From assembly GCA_951394045.1 (NCBI GenBank), contig OX595987.1, positions 3,782,001-3,846,000 on the forward strand: a stretch of DNA of 64,000 nt. The letters are read 5' to 3'. This document shows, one piece after another, positions 18,340 to 28,300 of this stretch (within the stretch, counting starts at the first letter, position 1; every line of letters starts with the position of its first letter). The notes beneath the pieces were generated by a model. It did not search any database and had not been told where the DNA came from. It saw nothing but the letters and a program-made list of their open reading frames with translations. Both the position numbers and the translations under genes were made by a program. This DNA comes from Nitzschia sp. DOCU1. Its lineage: Eukaryota > Bacillariophyta > Bacillariophyceae > Bacillariales > Bacillariaceae.

Positions 18340-21300
18340 ACATTCGCACCCCAGTCACCCCTAGTCGTAGTTCACCTGCTAGAAAGAAAGTGAAACGCTC
18401 TCCACCGAAAGATTGGTTAAGCCGGAATCGAAACGCGTACCAACTCCCGATCAGAACGTACCGGAGCATACCATCCTCTACGAACCTCGACGAATACATC
18501 GACGGCGTCCTCTCCAAGAAGATTACAGCCGAGAACCGATGCCTCGCCCCCACTAGCCCGTCGCGACTCGCAGTCCTCGAGGCAGCCCGTAGTAAAGGCT
18601 TTCAACCCTCCGAACAAGAAGTCACAGCCGAGACTATCATGCACGAGCGCAAGCTAACCATGGACGCCATCATGCACCACAGATCCCGAGCGGTCCAAGC
18701 CTTGCCACCCAAAGCAACAAAAGACACGGCAGCATCCTTCGGTCTCAAATCCCTCTCCCAGAATATGCGCGACGAGAGCGCCCTACTGGCCCACCTCAAA
18801 GCGGTCCACAGTCAGGAAAACAACCCCTACCGCCGAAGACGACTACCGCCTTACATCGACCCGCGGACCCTCTTCCCCTCTAAGGCAACCCTGTACAAAA
18901 TATCGCACTTCGGTAAGTACGACAATAAGAGTTGGGTGACAGAGCACCCCGAATTGCCGCAAGTGACGTTACCTTTACTTCGATCAGGATTCCTCGACGA
19001 AGCTTCCCTGTCCGCCCTCCGCCAAACCAACCCAAGATTCCAACACATCGTCGACCTGCAGAAGATGACGGCGGACGTTGATTGTCGAATGTTACGATTC
19101 CCACAATTCGAGTGGGAGCAAGCAGCCGAAGGACCGGACGATCAGATCCTCCGAGATCGCATGGCCATGAGATCGGCCTGCCTCCTCCAATACGATGGTA
19201 GCATTGAATCGCTCCAGCGTTTCTGTGGCTGGCGATGGATGAATGAACAAATTAGAACCTTCGAAATGCTTTTTTGGTTGCAGCCACTCTTACCGGAAGA
19301 AGACTTCCAGGAACTCGCAGCAGGATACGTCCTGGGCGTCCCGTACGGCCTCAAATCGAGCCCAGACAACTCTCAAGAAGAATTACAAGCGTACGTGAGA
19401 GCAGGCAACAGTGTAACAGCCAACAAAAACAGCGACCTCTGTTGGAAGCTCATGTCGAAAGAAGACCGACGGGGCGTCTTCTTCGTCCTCCCCTCGATGC
19501 TCTTCCCGTTCTTGCCCAACATGTGGCTAATCGTCCTTGGAGTAGCAGCTCCAGAAGGACGGAAACCCCGCATCTACCGGGACTGCAGCAAACGCATCAC
19601 CACGAAGTCTGCCCCGATCAACACCCTGATCGACCCGGCTACCGAGCCCCGTATCGGCTTCGGCAAAACATTCAACCGATATTGCTCGTACCTTTGGAAC
19701 ACCAGAGCCAATTTTCCAACCAAGCGAATAGCGATCATGACCGACGACGAAGCCGGTTGCTTCAACCAAAAAGCAATATCCCCTTCCTTGACATCGTCAA
19801 TGGCCACAATTTTTGACGGCGTCCTGATGATCGCCATTGGAAACCACTTTGGCGGTTCCTACGGACCGGCCTGCAATGAGCCAGTAGCCCGCGCCAAAGA
19901 AAAGGTCGTCCAATTTCTCTTTGAACACTGTGACTACCAACAGGACGCAAACAGAGAGTACCTCCGACACATCCAGCTAGAAATACCACCGCTGGAACAG
20001 CCACTTGCCCAAGCCAAGCCATCGCCGGAATACCCCCAACGGAACGAAGCAGGAGCCCACCAATTCGAGTACATGATGTACATTGACGACGCAAACACGG
20101 GCACACTGGCCGAAACGAAGCAGGTGCGCCAGATGGTAGCCTCGAGCGTCGAAGGCACCTACATCCTCCGCAGCTACCCAGGCCCGATCGATAACCCTCT
20201 CCTCACCCCAGTGATGGCTTGGGATAAAGCCAGCTTGACGCTCTCCACGGAAGCCAAGATGCTCGGCACCATTGTCAATACCGACACCATGCGAATAGGA
20301 CTCCCAGCAGCTCGTCTGCAACGATTCCTCGACGAACTCCGACGCAACTGGAACCCCAACCGCAAAACTTTCACCGCACGCCAAGCCGCAGTACTCCAAA
20401 GCAACCTGATATCAGCCCTAGCCAGCAACTACTGGCTCCAGGCGCTGGGCTTCCAATTCAACACCCTGCTGAAACTGGCGTTGAAGCGCAACGCGGAACG
20501 ACTGCTACGCTCCAAACGCCACTTGCAGGACGCATTCCCCGATCCGAACGAAGCCGACCTCGACCCAGCAGCAGACGATAGAGATTGTGAGTTCATCGGC
20601 ATGAAAAATAAATGGATGCGCCTGCTCTGGAAGAGCAAGGTCGAAACTTACATTCCAGCGGCAATCCATGCAACGGCCGGATGGCTCCGAACAATCATCG
20701 AAGAAGAGCTTCGGCAACCCGGATCCACCTGGTACCGACCCATCAGCCACCTCGTCCAGCGAGAACACGACGGCACAGCTTACCAAGATGCAAGTTCCGA
20801 CTTCGGCGTCGGCGGCCACTCCCCTGATCTCTGCTATTGGTGGCAAGTAGAATGGGCAGACTTCGGTCCTCAGTTCGTTGCCTGGCTTCGCGAGACACTT
20901 AACCAAGGGTTACCGACGAGTTCCCACATCAACTGGCTCGAGTACATCGCTGCGATCATTCAAATCGCCGGGATGATTGTCGTCTACCGTTTTCCCAAAC
21001 CCACCTTCCATGGCCCCCAGTCGCCAAACTCATCGGTGACAACAACGTGGCGAACGCCGTCATCAAGAAACGCAGTTCATCCTCGGACAGCGTGGTAGCT
21101 GCCGCCCTGGGCCGCTTGCTAAGCAATATCCTGCGACTCGACGAAATTGGAATACGGTCAGGCCGCGTGAATACAGAAGACAACAAATTCGCCGACGACT
21201 TATCGCGAATGCCCGTCACACAACTCACCTTTGCGATCAAGGACATGCCCAAAGATGCTCTAACGACTTACCTCGATCCCCTTTCACAGAGCTCTGGGAA

Positions 21301-21469
21301 GAAGGAATGGAAAACCTCCTATCTGAGGTTCCAGCCAAGCACCGCGCTCTTATCAGCGATCTCTACTGCCGCGCTGGAGCCACAAGCGATAGACTTCTCA
21401 CAAATTCCGAGCGCAAAGCACTTGGGACGAGTGTCAGACGGCAGCAGCATTTTTTCCAATTCGTTGTGA
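18318..21469 (+). CDS. Reverse transcriptase-RNase H, with a -1 frame change
   Basis: Open from 18318 with no ATG near its 5' end. RT landmarks: motif A TDDEAGCF, motif B FGGSYGPA, and motif C YMMYIDDANTG with the catalytic DD. RNase H follows: YQDASSDFG (first Asp), NWLEYIAAI (Glu), then, in the -1 frame, LIGDNNVANAV and NKFADDLSR, which complete the domain. The frame change falls at GGCCCCCAG (21012-21020): the first frame stops at 21098 and the second runs to 21469. One C missing from the run, or a tRNA-Pro slip on CCC/CCC, would both explain it. The RT is very divergent outside the core motifs. I see no methyltransferase domain. Confidence 0.75.
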
Positions 21470-22554
21470 ACGTCACGGGAGGCGAAGAACTTACCTGCAA
21501 CTCCTTGTCACCGTTAGCTAGGTGCGAGTTACTCCACCTCTACGCGATGGTACTATGCTCCGGGGGAGCAATCAACGGCGCCCCCATCAAATCGAAAACC
21601 GTCCGGGAATACTTGAAAGCAGCCGTCGACTACTGGAAGGCCATCGGGCTCAACCAGGCCAATCCACTGCTGGACCCGGACTCATCCAGACCCTACCAAC
21701 CGTTGGAGCGTACCATCACGGAGTACGTCAAATGGGAGGTAATCCCGAACAGGCAAGAACCCGTGACCCCTTCCATGGTCATCGACCTGAGCAAACGAAT
21801 GCTCAGCACCCATCAGGACTCGAAGCACCAAGCGTTCTATGACTGGTCGGTTGTCGCGTTACAAACCGGCTACCGAAAAATCGAATGGGCGGCTGAACGG
21901 GCGGTGAAATCGATCGACACATACCCTCGACACACGGACCCCAACCGCTCCTTCTACCAAACGACCAGCGAAGACTGGAGACTCCTCGACTGCCAAGGGA
22001 CCCCGATCCCGGCCGACGCAGAACTGTCCTTTCCCCCAGATGAATTGGGCGGAGCAAAGGCCCGATGGCGTTTTCAAAAGAACGGAAACAACGGTGAGCA
22101 ACAGATATTCGCGGCCAACCACAAGAACACCATCATGTGTTGCCCACGCGCAATTCAACGAATCAAACAACGAGCAGCTCGCCTCGGCATCAAATCAAAC
22201 GAGCCCCTGTCGGTCTACCGAAGCAATCCACGAAGCAACCTACCGTCATTCTTCCATACAACGTCGGTAAACGACATGGTTCGCGAAATGGCTCGATGCA
22301 CGTTTAACATCGACAACCTCAAAGAGGCCGGCCTAAGATACACTGGACACTCCTTCCGAATCGGAGCCGCAACACTCATGCAATCAATGGGTGCGGACAG
22401 CACCCTCATTCGCCAGAGATTGCGCTGGAAGAGCGACGCCTTCGAAGTGTACTTACGCAAAACCCCGATGAACGCCCTCCGTCACATGCGAATGCTCAAC
22501 GACCAAGACTTCAACTCTTGGCAGCCGCCTGAACCGGTTGCGCCTACACTATAA
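21307..22554 (+). CDS. Tyrosine recombinase of the DIRS-type element
   Basis: A 415-residue protein overlapping the end of RNase H by 163 bp in another frame, a common DIRS arrangement. The catalytic set is visible: first Arg in TGYRKIEW, the H-x-x-R box in TGHSFRIGAA, the Trp of RLRWKSDAF, and the nucleophile Tyr in VYLRK. It would integrate the circular cDNA by strand exchange without a target duplication. The N-terminal half is helical, as in the core-binding domain of the family. It begins at the ATG at 21307, near the natural domain start. All catalytic residues are present. Confidence 0.85.
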   Translation: MENLLSEVPAKHRALISDLYCRAGATSDRLLTNSERKALGTSVRRQQHFFQFVVNVTGGEELTCNSLSPLARCELLHLYAMVLCSGGAINGAPIKSKTVREYLKAAVDYWKAIGLNQANPLLDPDSSRPYQPLERTITEYVKWEVIPNRQEPVTPSMVIDLSKRMLSTHQDSKHQAFYDWSVVALQTGYRKIEWAAERAVKSIDTYPRHTDPNRSFYQTTSEDWRLLDCQGTPIPADAELSFPPDELGGAKARWRFQKNGNNGEQQIFAANHKNTIMCCPRAIQRIKQRAARLGIKSNEPLSVYRSNPRSNLPSFFHTTSVNDMVREMARCTFNIDNLKEAGLRYTGHSFRIGAATLMQSMGADSTLIRQRLRWKSDAFEVYLRKTPMNALRHMRMLNDQDFNSWQPPEPVAPTL

Positions 22555-22626
22555 AATAGGGCGAAAGCGTATTAGTGCAAACTCATCAAACCACTCAGTA
22601 CCGACAAACGTACCTAATTTAATGGC

Positions 22627-23172
22627 CTACCGGACAACGTCCTCATCGTAGAGGCGTCGAAACTCATCGTACCCAGCAAAACCAGGGCGGCCCGAATCCG
22701 TCACGTAATCGACGCCGCGGAACGAAACACGAACCACCACCGCGCGACGCTCTAACCCCTCGTCCCATATCCCCTGATTCCGCGAGGCCCGTGAGGCGAG
22801 GGGAAGACGCCCAATCAGCAATATCCGCTGGCCCACGGTCGTATCCGACTGTCGCGGTTCCACCGGACGCATGACCTGGTCAATGTAACCCCTCGCAATA
22901 CGATGAAAATTCCCCATATCATTAATCGCCGCCCGGACACGACCAACCCGCCAAGAATGATCCTGGAGCTGATCACGTTCTTCCATCGCCTGCAGAAGCG
23001 ATTCAACCTCCTCCCGCATCATCATAAATGCCAAAAAACACCGATACACCGAGGACATCATGAGCATATTGATCCGACCAGCCCGCTCCCGATCGAGCTG
23101 TACCCAAAGGGCGTCGTCCCGATGGTCATGCCCTCCAGAGGAAGAGGAATCATCCCCATCATCACCATCCAT
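22627..23172 (-). CDS. Antisense ORF inside the retroelement, unknown
   Basis: A 181-residue ORF converging on the recombinase gene, with 72 bp between the stops. An acidic Asp/Ser start is followed by helices (MREEVESLLQAMEERDQ) and a basic middle. The C-terminal part reads like a small globular domain: VVVRVSFRGVDYVTDSGRPG, then DEFRRLYDEDVVR. I do not recognise it. The frame stays open back to 23580 over the hairpin region, but that extension looks non-natural. An antisense accessory gene is not standard for DIRS elements. It could also be host or other-element sequence captured near the terminus. Confidence 0.45.
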   Translation of the reverse strand: MDGDDGDDSSSSGGHDHRDDALWVQLDRERAGRINMLMMSSVYRCFLAFMMMREEVESLLQAMEERDQLQDHSWRVGRVRAAINDMGNFHRIARGYIDQVMRPVEPRQSDTTVGQRILLIGRLPLASRASRNQGIWDEGLERRAVVVRVSFRGVDYVTDSGRPGFAGYDEFRRLYDEDVVR

Positions 23173-23406
23173 GATGACAAACAACGAACAACATATGTTC
23201 CTCATCAGTCGCCCGAACAAAGCCGGGATGACCGTTGGAAGCAACGAACCAAAATATTTCGAAAAATCAACCGCCGCGTGCGCTAGGCATATGCGCGGTG
23301 ATAAGCCTAATTTGAACCCATCGCCAGCCGAGCTCGGGCATATTCCCAGCGCGGCTGCGATCATTGCCCCCGTTCTACGCACCTTCATGCGTTTGGCGGA
23401 CAGAGC

Positions 23407-23576
23407 GCCGAAGACAGCTCTTAGTGTCGCTACGCGACACAGTGCTTCGCACGGTCTCTTCGGCAGGACGAGCACCCACAGAGCGGCAGTCGAATTAGTC
23501 ATTCGGCAGCAGCTCTGCGGGCTTAAGCGCTCTGTTTTCAGCCAACCCCCCCCTTCTACGACTATCTTCGTAGAAG
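23407..23576. repeat. Strongly foldable right end of the element
   Basis: Three perfect inverted repeats lie in series. GCCGAAGA/TCTTCGGC (23407-23414, 23457-23464) encloses a hairpin GTGTCGC-TAC-GCGACAC (23424-23440). ACAGAGCG/CGCTCTGT lies at 23478-23485 and 23528-23535. CTTCTACGA-6 nt-TCGTAGAAG spans 23553-23576. This could be a terminal structure used in circularisation or in RNA processing. Confidence 0.7.
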
Positions 23577-23640
23577 CCACCAGGCTAGCTAAACCGCCAC
23601 GTGGAAGATGCGTCAGATCAAGGCGCGAGCGAGCGTGAGT

Positions 23641-24074
23641 CTACACGCGGCCACGTCCGCGAAGGACTCAGAGCAGAAGAACCAAGTCATGGCCTACATA
23701 CATCGTCACTGCACGGTAGAGATGGACAAACAATGTTCTACAAACCATGCCGCCGCCGCCCCCCGCCCGCCCACATTTGGCTCTTGACTCGATGGACTCT
23801 GCCATAACCAATCAGAATGAAAGAATTATTCGCTGACGCGCGCCGGGCAAAGTTCAGCGAAAAAGTCGTCCGCTCGAGGCCAAGTCTCTCGCTCGAAAAT
23901 GTCCGATGATGCATTCGACTCACTTCGTTTTTGGAGTCCAAGTGCCGAATTCTACAAAAGATTTTGTTCTTTGGGTTTCGAGACCTTCACTCGTCTCTCG
24001 GCGGCAAAACCAGACACCTGATGGTGACAACCATATAATATTGACTCTTCGACGAACAAAGCATCTTCACCATC
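23641..24074. other. Intergenic, nothing recognised
   Basis: 434 bp between the approximate end of the element and the next gene. An AT-rich stretch (CATATAATATT) near 24031 could be promoter sequence for the membrane protein starting at 24075. Confidence 0.35.
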
Positions 24075-25607
24075 ATGCCTTCTACTACTAGACCTAGGAG
24101 CACCAGCAGCACCCCACTTCGAAATAATAACAACAACATTGGTGTGGATGAGGTCGTTCCACACCTCCAAACGACACTCTTCATTACGGGAGCCTTTTGC
24201 GTCGCCTGGTCTTGGGATTTGGTCGTCTACGCGATATCTCATGTCTGGTGGAACGAAGATCCGCTGGACAACCAACTGGCCTTTGGGGACCAACATGGTC
24301 CAAAGTATTTAGGAATCATGTTGTTACAATATCTGGTGGTGTGTGGGGCGGCGGCTGCCATGTCGAATCGATTTCGTCGCCACCAAGGGGAAGGGTGGTA
24401 CGACGCCGCCGTCATGGCAGTGGAATTCTTTCCGAGCCCCGTCTTTGCTGGAAAGCTCATGGCATATCTTGGACAGTTTTCATTTCCACCAGTCCATCAG
24501 GCTTTGCTCAATTTAGCGGCAACGTGGTTTGCGGCGTTTCTGGCGCACCTGGCATCGTCGTCAGTCAACGAAAGTTCGTCTGTGACCATTGGATTTTGGC
24601 AACGAACGGGTCTTATTGTTCGAGATACATTAGGCTTTGGTCTTGGCATTGCCTGGAATGTGTTACTGGCTCAATTTGGTCCCAACAGCTACTCACGGCT
24701 GGATGTGATGCATTTTCTGGCGCTGCTAACATACCTCCTGCTGGTTTTGGTGATGGCTCTCAAGCTGGCAGCCATTGTCCCCGACAAGCCAGTGACGATA
24801 TGGGACCGTCACCTCTCACTCTTGGCATTTGCCATGTACGTAGTGTGTGGGTTTACCCTGGTAGGTTTTCTCTCGGCTCTGTTAGGAAATGGATGGATCG
24901 GCTCCCTCGAGAGTTTTGGTATTGTCTTGGTATTGGCGGCAATCATGTCCACCATGGTCGCAGTCGCTGATTTGGATGGTTTGCTGGCCAGTGCCGAAGA
25001 ACAAGGGGGGTATGGTGACGTGGAAAACAATACTAATGAAAGCACATCATGGGAATACAAACCTTCCAAATTTGGAGCCTTTGGTGGTATTTTGAATTGT
25101 CTGATTTTTGTCCCTTGCGTCTGGTGTTGTTGTCCGTGGGTTCCTCTCTTGATTCTACTGGCGGGCATGACGGAATCCATAAACGTCAAGGAACATTGGT
25201 TCAAACTCATTGCCATGGTAGGAGGTCTTGCTAGTTCGATTGAGGGAAGTGGTATGCTAACATCGGCCACGGATGCCTTGGCAGAACAGTTTGGAATCTG
25301 TCATCACGGTCGGTGCTATCAACCATGGATGTTTGTCGCATTACAAGTGGGAATGGCCATGGGGTGTACCATGGTTATACTCCCAATGATTGCGCCTCTT
25401 GCGCCCTCTCAATCATCAGGCAGGACGGTGGAAAGCTCTACGGCGCCGTCAGCTACTACTTCTCTGGACGTTGATGATTCTTCCCCAATACCCCCACCCG
25501 TGCCAGCTCCCTCCGCACCGACAGAAGAGCAGCCTCTGTTATTGTATGGTGTCCCTCCCATGGCTCCGCCTCCTGTAAACCCCAACTACGACCCGTACCG
25601 CATGTAG
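24075..25607 (+). CDS. Multipass membrane protein with Pro-rich tail, unknown
   Basis: A 510-residue intronless protein. A short Asn-rich N-terminus precedes roughly nine to eleven hydrophobic segments spread between residues 35 and 455, for example LGIMLLQYLVVCGAAAA, YLLLVLVMALKLAAIV and GFTLVGFLSALLG. A polar stretch (SAEEQGGYGDVENN) breaks the hydrophobic part in two near residue 315. The last 60 residues are Pro/Ser-rich and end in PPMAPPPVNPNYDPYRM, a likely cytosolic protein-binding tail. There is no cleavable signal peptide and I do not recognise a transporter signature. The ATG is the first in frame. A transporter or scaffold role is possible but nothing specific is supported. Confidence 0.7.
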   Translation: MPSTTRPRSTSSTPLRNNNNNIGVDEVVPHLQTTLFITGAFCVAWSWDLVVYAISHVWWNEDPLDNQLAFGDQHGPKYLGIMLLQYLVVCGAAAAMSNRFRRHQGEGWYDAAVMAVEFFPSPVFAGKLMAYLGQFSFPPVHQALLNLAATWFAAFLAHLASSSVNESSSVTIGFWQRTGLIVRDTLGFGLGIAWNVLLAQFGPNSYSRLDVMHFLALLTYLLLVLVMALKLAAIVPDKPVTIWDRHLSLLAFAMYVVCGFTLVGFLSALLGNGWIGSLESFGIVLVLAAIMSTMVAVADLDGLLASAEEQGGYGDVENNTNESTSWEYKPSKFGAFGGILNCLIFVPCVWCCCPWVPLLILLAGMTESINVKEHWFKLIAMVGGLASSIEGSGMLTSATDALAEQFGICHHGRCYQPWMFVALQVGMAMGCTMVILPMIAPLAPSQSSGRTVESSTAPSATTSLDVDDSSPIPPPVPAPSAPTEEQPLLLYGVPPMAPPPVNPNYDPYRM

Positions 25608-25726
25608 AACGTTGATTTTAAAGGTTTTAGATTCTGTTTTTGGCATAGACTGACTCTGTGGGACGTCCGCCGTCTTTTGATGAGATCGAACCTGACCAAG
25701 TTCCCAGAGCGCTTCCCTGATCATCT

Positions 25727-25920
25727 CTATAGTTCATCGGAGTATCGGGCCTTGTATCCATCAGTCTTTGGAAGTAGTCCATGTTCAATTAACGAATAGA
25801 CTGTATCCAACCAAGTTTCGGAGGCATCGCGGTAGTTCAATTCCAGCTCGACTCGACTCGGTCGAACGAGACTCCATTTTTTGCCGGGCGACGACACGAA
25901 AAGTTCGGCATCCAGGACTC
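25727..25920 (-). pseudogene. 3'-end remnant of an SDR paralogue
   Basis: The minus strand reads LNYRDASETWLDTV, then HGLLPKTDGYKARYSDEL and a stop. It aligns with IQYHDFKQTILDTA and KGIIPKTEGYKKFQDEL at the end of the intact gene at 26380. Only the last part is recognisable; no Rossmann region is seen nearby. Both tails end in an -xDEL tetrapeptide. Confidence 0.7.
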
Positions 25921-25965
25921 TGAGATGATGGTCAACAACTACAAGGGCGGATTCGAGCAGGCAAT

Positions 25966-26190
25966 CTAGAAAGTAGCAAGGTATGCTTTACGCAATGATT
26001 CCTTCGTCATGGAAATCCCATTGTAGATACTCTTCCGTCGTATGTACTAACCGTATGTTGTATCATATGGTCCTCCTACGGCTCATCCAATTAGTAGTAG
26101 AGTTTCATATTCCTCGGATTTTGGAACGATCGCCTTTTGGATCATTGTATGGCAGTAACAAAGATTGTATCCATCTTCATGGCCCGAGAT
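25966..26190 (-). pseudogene. Second decayed copy of the SDR gene 3' end
   Basis: This copies both the 3' flank and the last codons of the gene at 26380. CTAGAAAGTAGCAA recurs at 25966 and 26283, an offset of 317 bp, and the minus strand still reads HTMIQKAIVPKSEEYE against HIMIQKGIIPKTEGYK. The frame then drifts and the -DEL end is lost. It is evidence for repeated unequal duplication. Confidence 0.7.
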
Positions 26191-26379
26191 CCTTGGCGAC
26201 ACCTGCACGAACTTCGGTATCCCGACTATGAGGTCCTGATGACCACCAAGAACTTAGGCGGATACAACTACGAGCTGGAAGACTAGAAAGTAGCAAAGAA
26301 TACTTTACGCTATGATTCGTCATGGAAATCCCACTGTACTAGATACTATTCGCCATGCAATCGTATGTTGTAGATGGTC

Positions 26380-27666
26380 CTAAAGCTCATCTTGGAATTT
26401 CTTATATCCCTCGGTCTTTGGAATGATTCCCTTTTGGATCATAATATGGGCAGTATCCAAGATTGTTTGCTTGAAATCGTGATACTGAATGCCCAAGACT
26501 TCTTGTGATTTTGCACTATCTGAAGGCGATTTACTTCCAAGGCCGGGATAAAATAAGGCTGCGTCCTTGTCAAACCAAGAAAGGATCCAAACAATCCATT
26601 TGGGTAGTACCCACGTGGTAACGGAGTAGCCCATGGGACCAAAGTGGTCGTAAAGGATCCTTGCCACATCAGGAATAAACATGTCATTTGTCTCAGGGTG
26701 GTTCAAAATGAAACGTCGTCTGGCTCCATCCTTGGGACCACTTGGGAGAGTGGCAGCTCGAAAATTTGCTTCAACGTAGTCGCGGATGTCCACGATCGGG
26801 AAATAAATTTCCATAAGACCGGGGTTAGTGCCCATCATAATATCATAGACAACCGTTACCGAAGTGGAAACAACATCGGTGGACATGGGACCCAAAACGT
26901 AGCTGGGGATTAAGCTTGAAAGGCGAAAGTGGACTTCAGCACCGCCCTGCTCCACAAACTCCCAGGCAGCAAGCTCGGTAAGGGTCTTCATTTTCAAGTA
27001 ATCCCACACACCCGGTGCCGTGGTGTTAGTCCAATCGTCTTCTGTGTACACATAGTTCTGGTCCGACTTGATTGGATTCTCCTGGTTCAAACCAATAACT
27101 GCTGCCAGAGACCCGGTGTAAACAAACTCCTTGACAGAGGAAGTCGCTTGAGCTGCCTTTAACAGAAGCAGTACTCCTTGAACCGCATCGTCTATGACTT
27201 TCTCTGGGCTATCGTACTTAAAGTTTACTAGGGCCGCCACGTGAAAAATCCATTCCACGCCACCATCCAATAGATTCTTGAAGAGTTGCGGATCTCGCGA
27301 ATCCAAATCAAACTCACCAAACTCGAGGTGGGTGGCAGCATTTGGAAACGAACGAAGAGTCTTCGTCTTGGTAGAATTGGTGGCATTCCGAACGCCTGCT
27401 CGAACGCGATGGCCTCGCTTCAAGAGTTCCTCTACAAGGCTCGCTCCCATGAGGCCATTGGCACCAGTGACAAGAACAAATGGCAACGTATTGCTTTCGT
27501 CACCGGCATCCGCTGCCATGTTGTCATCCACTACAGTATTGGGCTCTTCATCTGCGGTCGCAGCCTGCTCATTCTCAGCAGCCTCGGACTTACATGGTGA
27601 AGCCGCCGCAAGAATGAGAAACAAGAACACCAGAATGCGGATCCTCGATCCAAACAGAGATTTCAT
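26380..27666 (-). CDS. Extended short-chain dehydrogenase (DFR-like), ER-type
   Basis: A 428-residue NAD(P)-dependent epimerase/dehydratase-type reductase, of the family that includes dihydroflavonol reductases and related steroid dehydrogenases. The Rossmann motif TGANGLMG lies near residue 69, the downstream FHVAALVNF near 142, YTGS near 188, and the active-site YLKMK (Y-x-x-x-K) near 224. The N-terminus is a signal peptide (MKSLFGSRIRILVFLFLILAAA) followed by an acidic stretch, and the C-terminus is QDEL, a plausible ER-retrieval signal. Residence in the ER lumen is therefore likely. A hydrophobic segment near 360 (WVLPKWIVWILSWF) may associate with the membrane. Two decayed 3'-end copies lie just downstream. 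The substrate is unknown. Confidence 0.82.
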   Translation of the reverse strand: MKSLFGSRIRILVFLFLILAAASPCKSEAAENEQAATADEEPNTVVDDNMAADAGDESNTLPFVLVTGANGLMGASLVEELLKRGHRVRAGVRNATNSTKTKTLRSFPNAATHLEFGEFDLDSRDPQLFKNLLDGGVEWIFHVAALVNFKYDSPEKVIDDAVQGVLLLLKAAQATSSVKEFVYTGSLAAVIGLNQENPIKSDQNYVYTEDDWTNTTAPGVWDYLKMKTLTELAAWEFVEQGGAEVHFRLSSLIPSYVLGPMSTDVVSTSVTVVYDIMMGTNPGLMEIYFPIVDIRDYVEANFRAATLPSGPKDGARRRFILNHPETNDMFIPDVARILYDHFGPMGYSVTTWVLPKWIVWILSWFDKDAALFYPGLGSKSPSDSAKSQEVLGIQYHDFKQTILDTAHIMIQKGIIPKTEGYKKFQDEL

Positions 27667-28300
27667 AGTGTCTTTCTAGTTCGAGGAGAGGATGCTTCTT
27701 CAATGCTTTTTAAACGTTGCCCGATTTATTATGTGTTCGCATCGGAGCCTCCAAGCCACTTTGTGCCTCAATGTTTTCGTATCCGAAATGACCACAAAAC
27801 CTGTCAGGATCGTCATGGCTTTTTGTGCCGGCATCTCTCAGTGGCAACTCTTCCGGCGCCTATTTGACTATTACGTCCAGTAGGTTTTTTGCGTGGAAAA
27901 CCCATACTCGCCATGACTTGATGGACTCACAACATCACACTCCAGTGAATACCGTACTTTGTCTGCACTCTAATAAAGTAACTGCCTCTACTACTGCTAG
28001 CAGTACTACTATTAAAGCAGCAGTAGAGCTTGTCTGTACTAGCTAACCGGAAAATCGTCAGAAAAGAAGTCCTGAATGTCCACGAGAAGTTAGTTCTTTC
28101 TCTTGTCTGTAATGTTGGTCGCCATATACGACTCGATCACACGTTAAATGCGAGGATGCGGTTGTGCGATCGAAAATCTCAGCCACGCCGTGGGACAAGA
28201 AGACAGAATACCCACATGGGATCTAGGCTAGCGACTCGTAAACGCTCTCTAGCCATTTCAAAAACGTGGAAAGCGCGGTCATCCCAGCAATTCTCTCTGC
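27667..28300. other. Intergenic with an imperfect hairpin
   Basis: 634 bp without a gene. Near 27985-28028 the arms CTCTACTACTGCT and AGCAGCAGTAGAG form an imperfect stem. Nothing else stands out. Confidence 0.4.

Larger units (their letters stand above)
14760..23640 (+). mobile_element. DIRS-type tyrosine-recombinase retrotransposon
   Basis: About 8.9 kb holding, in order, a Gag-like ORF with a CCCH finger, an RT-RNase H ORF, and a tyrosine recombinase, which is the order of DIRS elements. These replicate by reverse transcription and insert with a recombinase instead of a DDE integrase. An antisense ORF and a foldable region lie at the right end. I could not identify terminal inverted or split direct repeats, so both ends are approximate: the left end lies between 14.72 and 15.12 kb and the right between 22.6 and 23.65 kb. 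A one-base frame break in RNase H suggests either programmed frameshifting or a recently inactivated copy. Confidence 0.82.
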
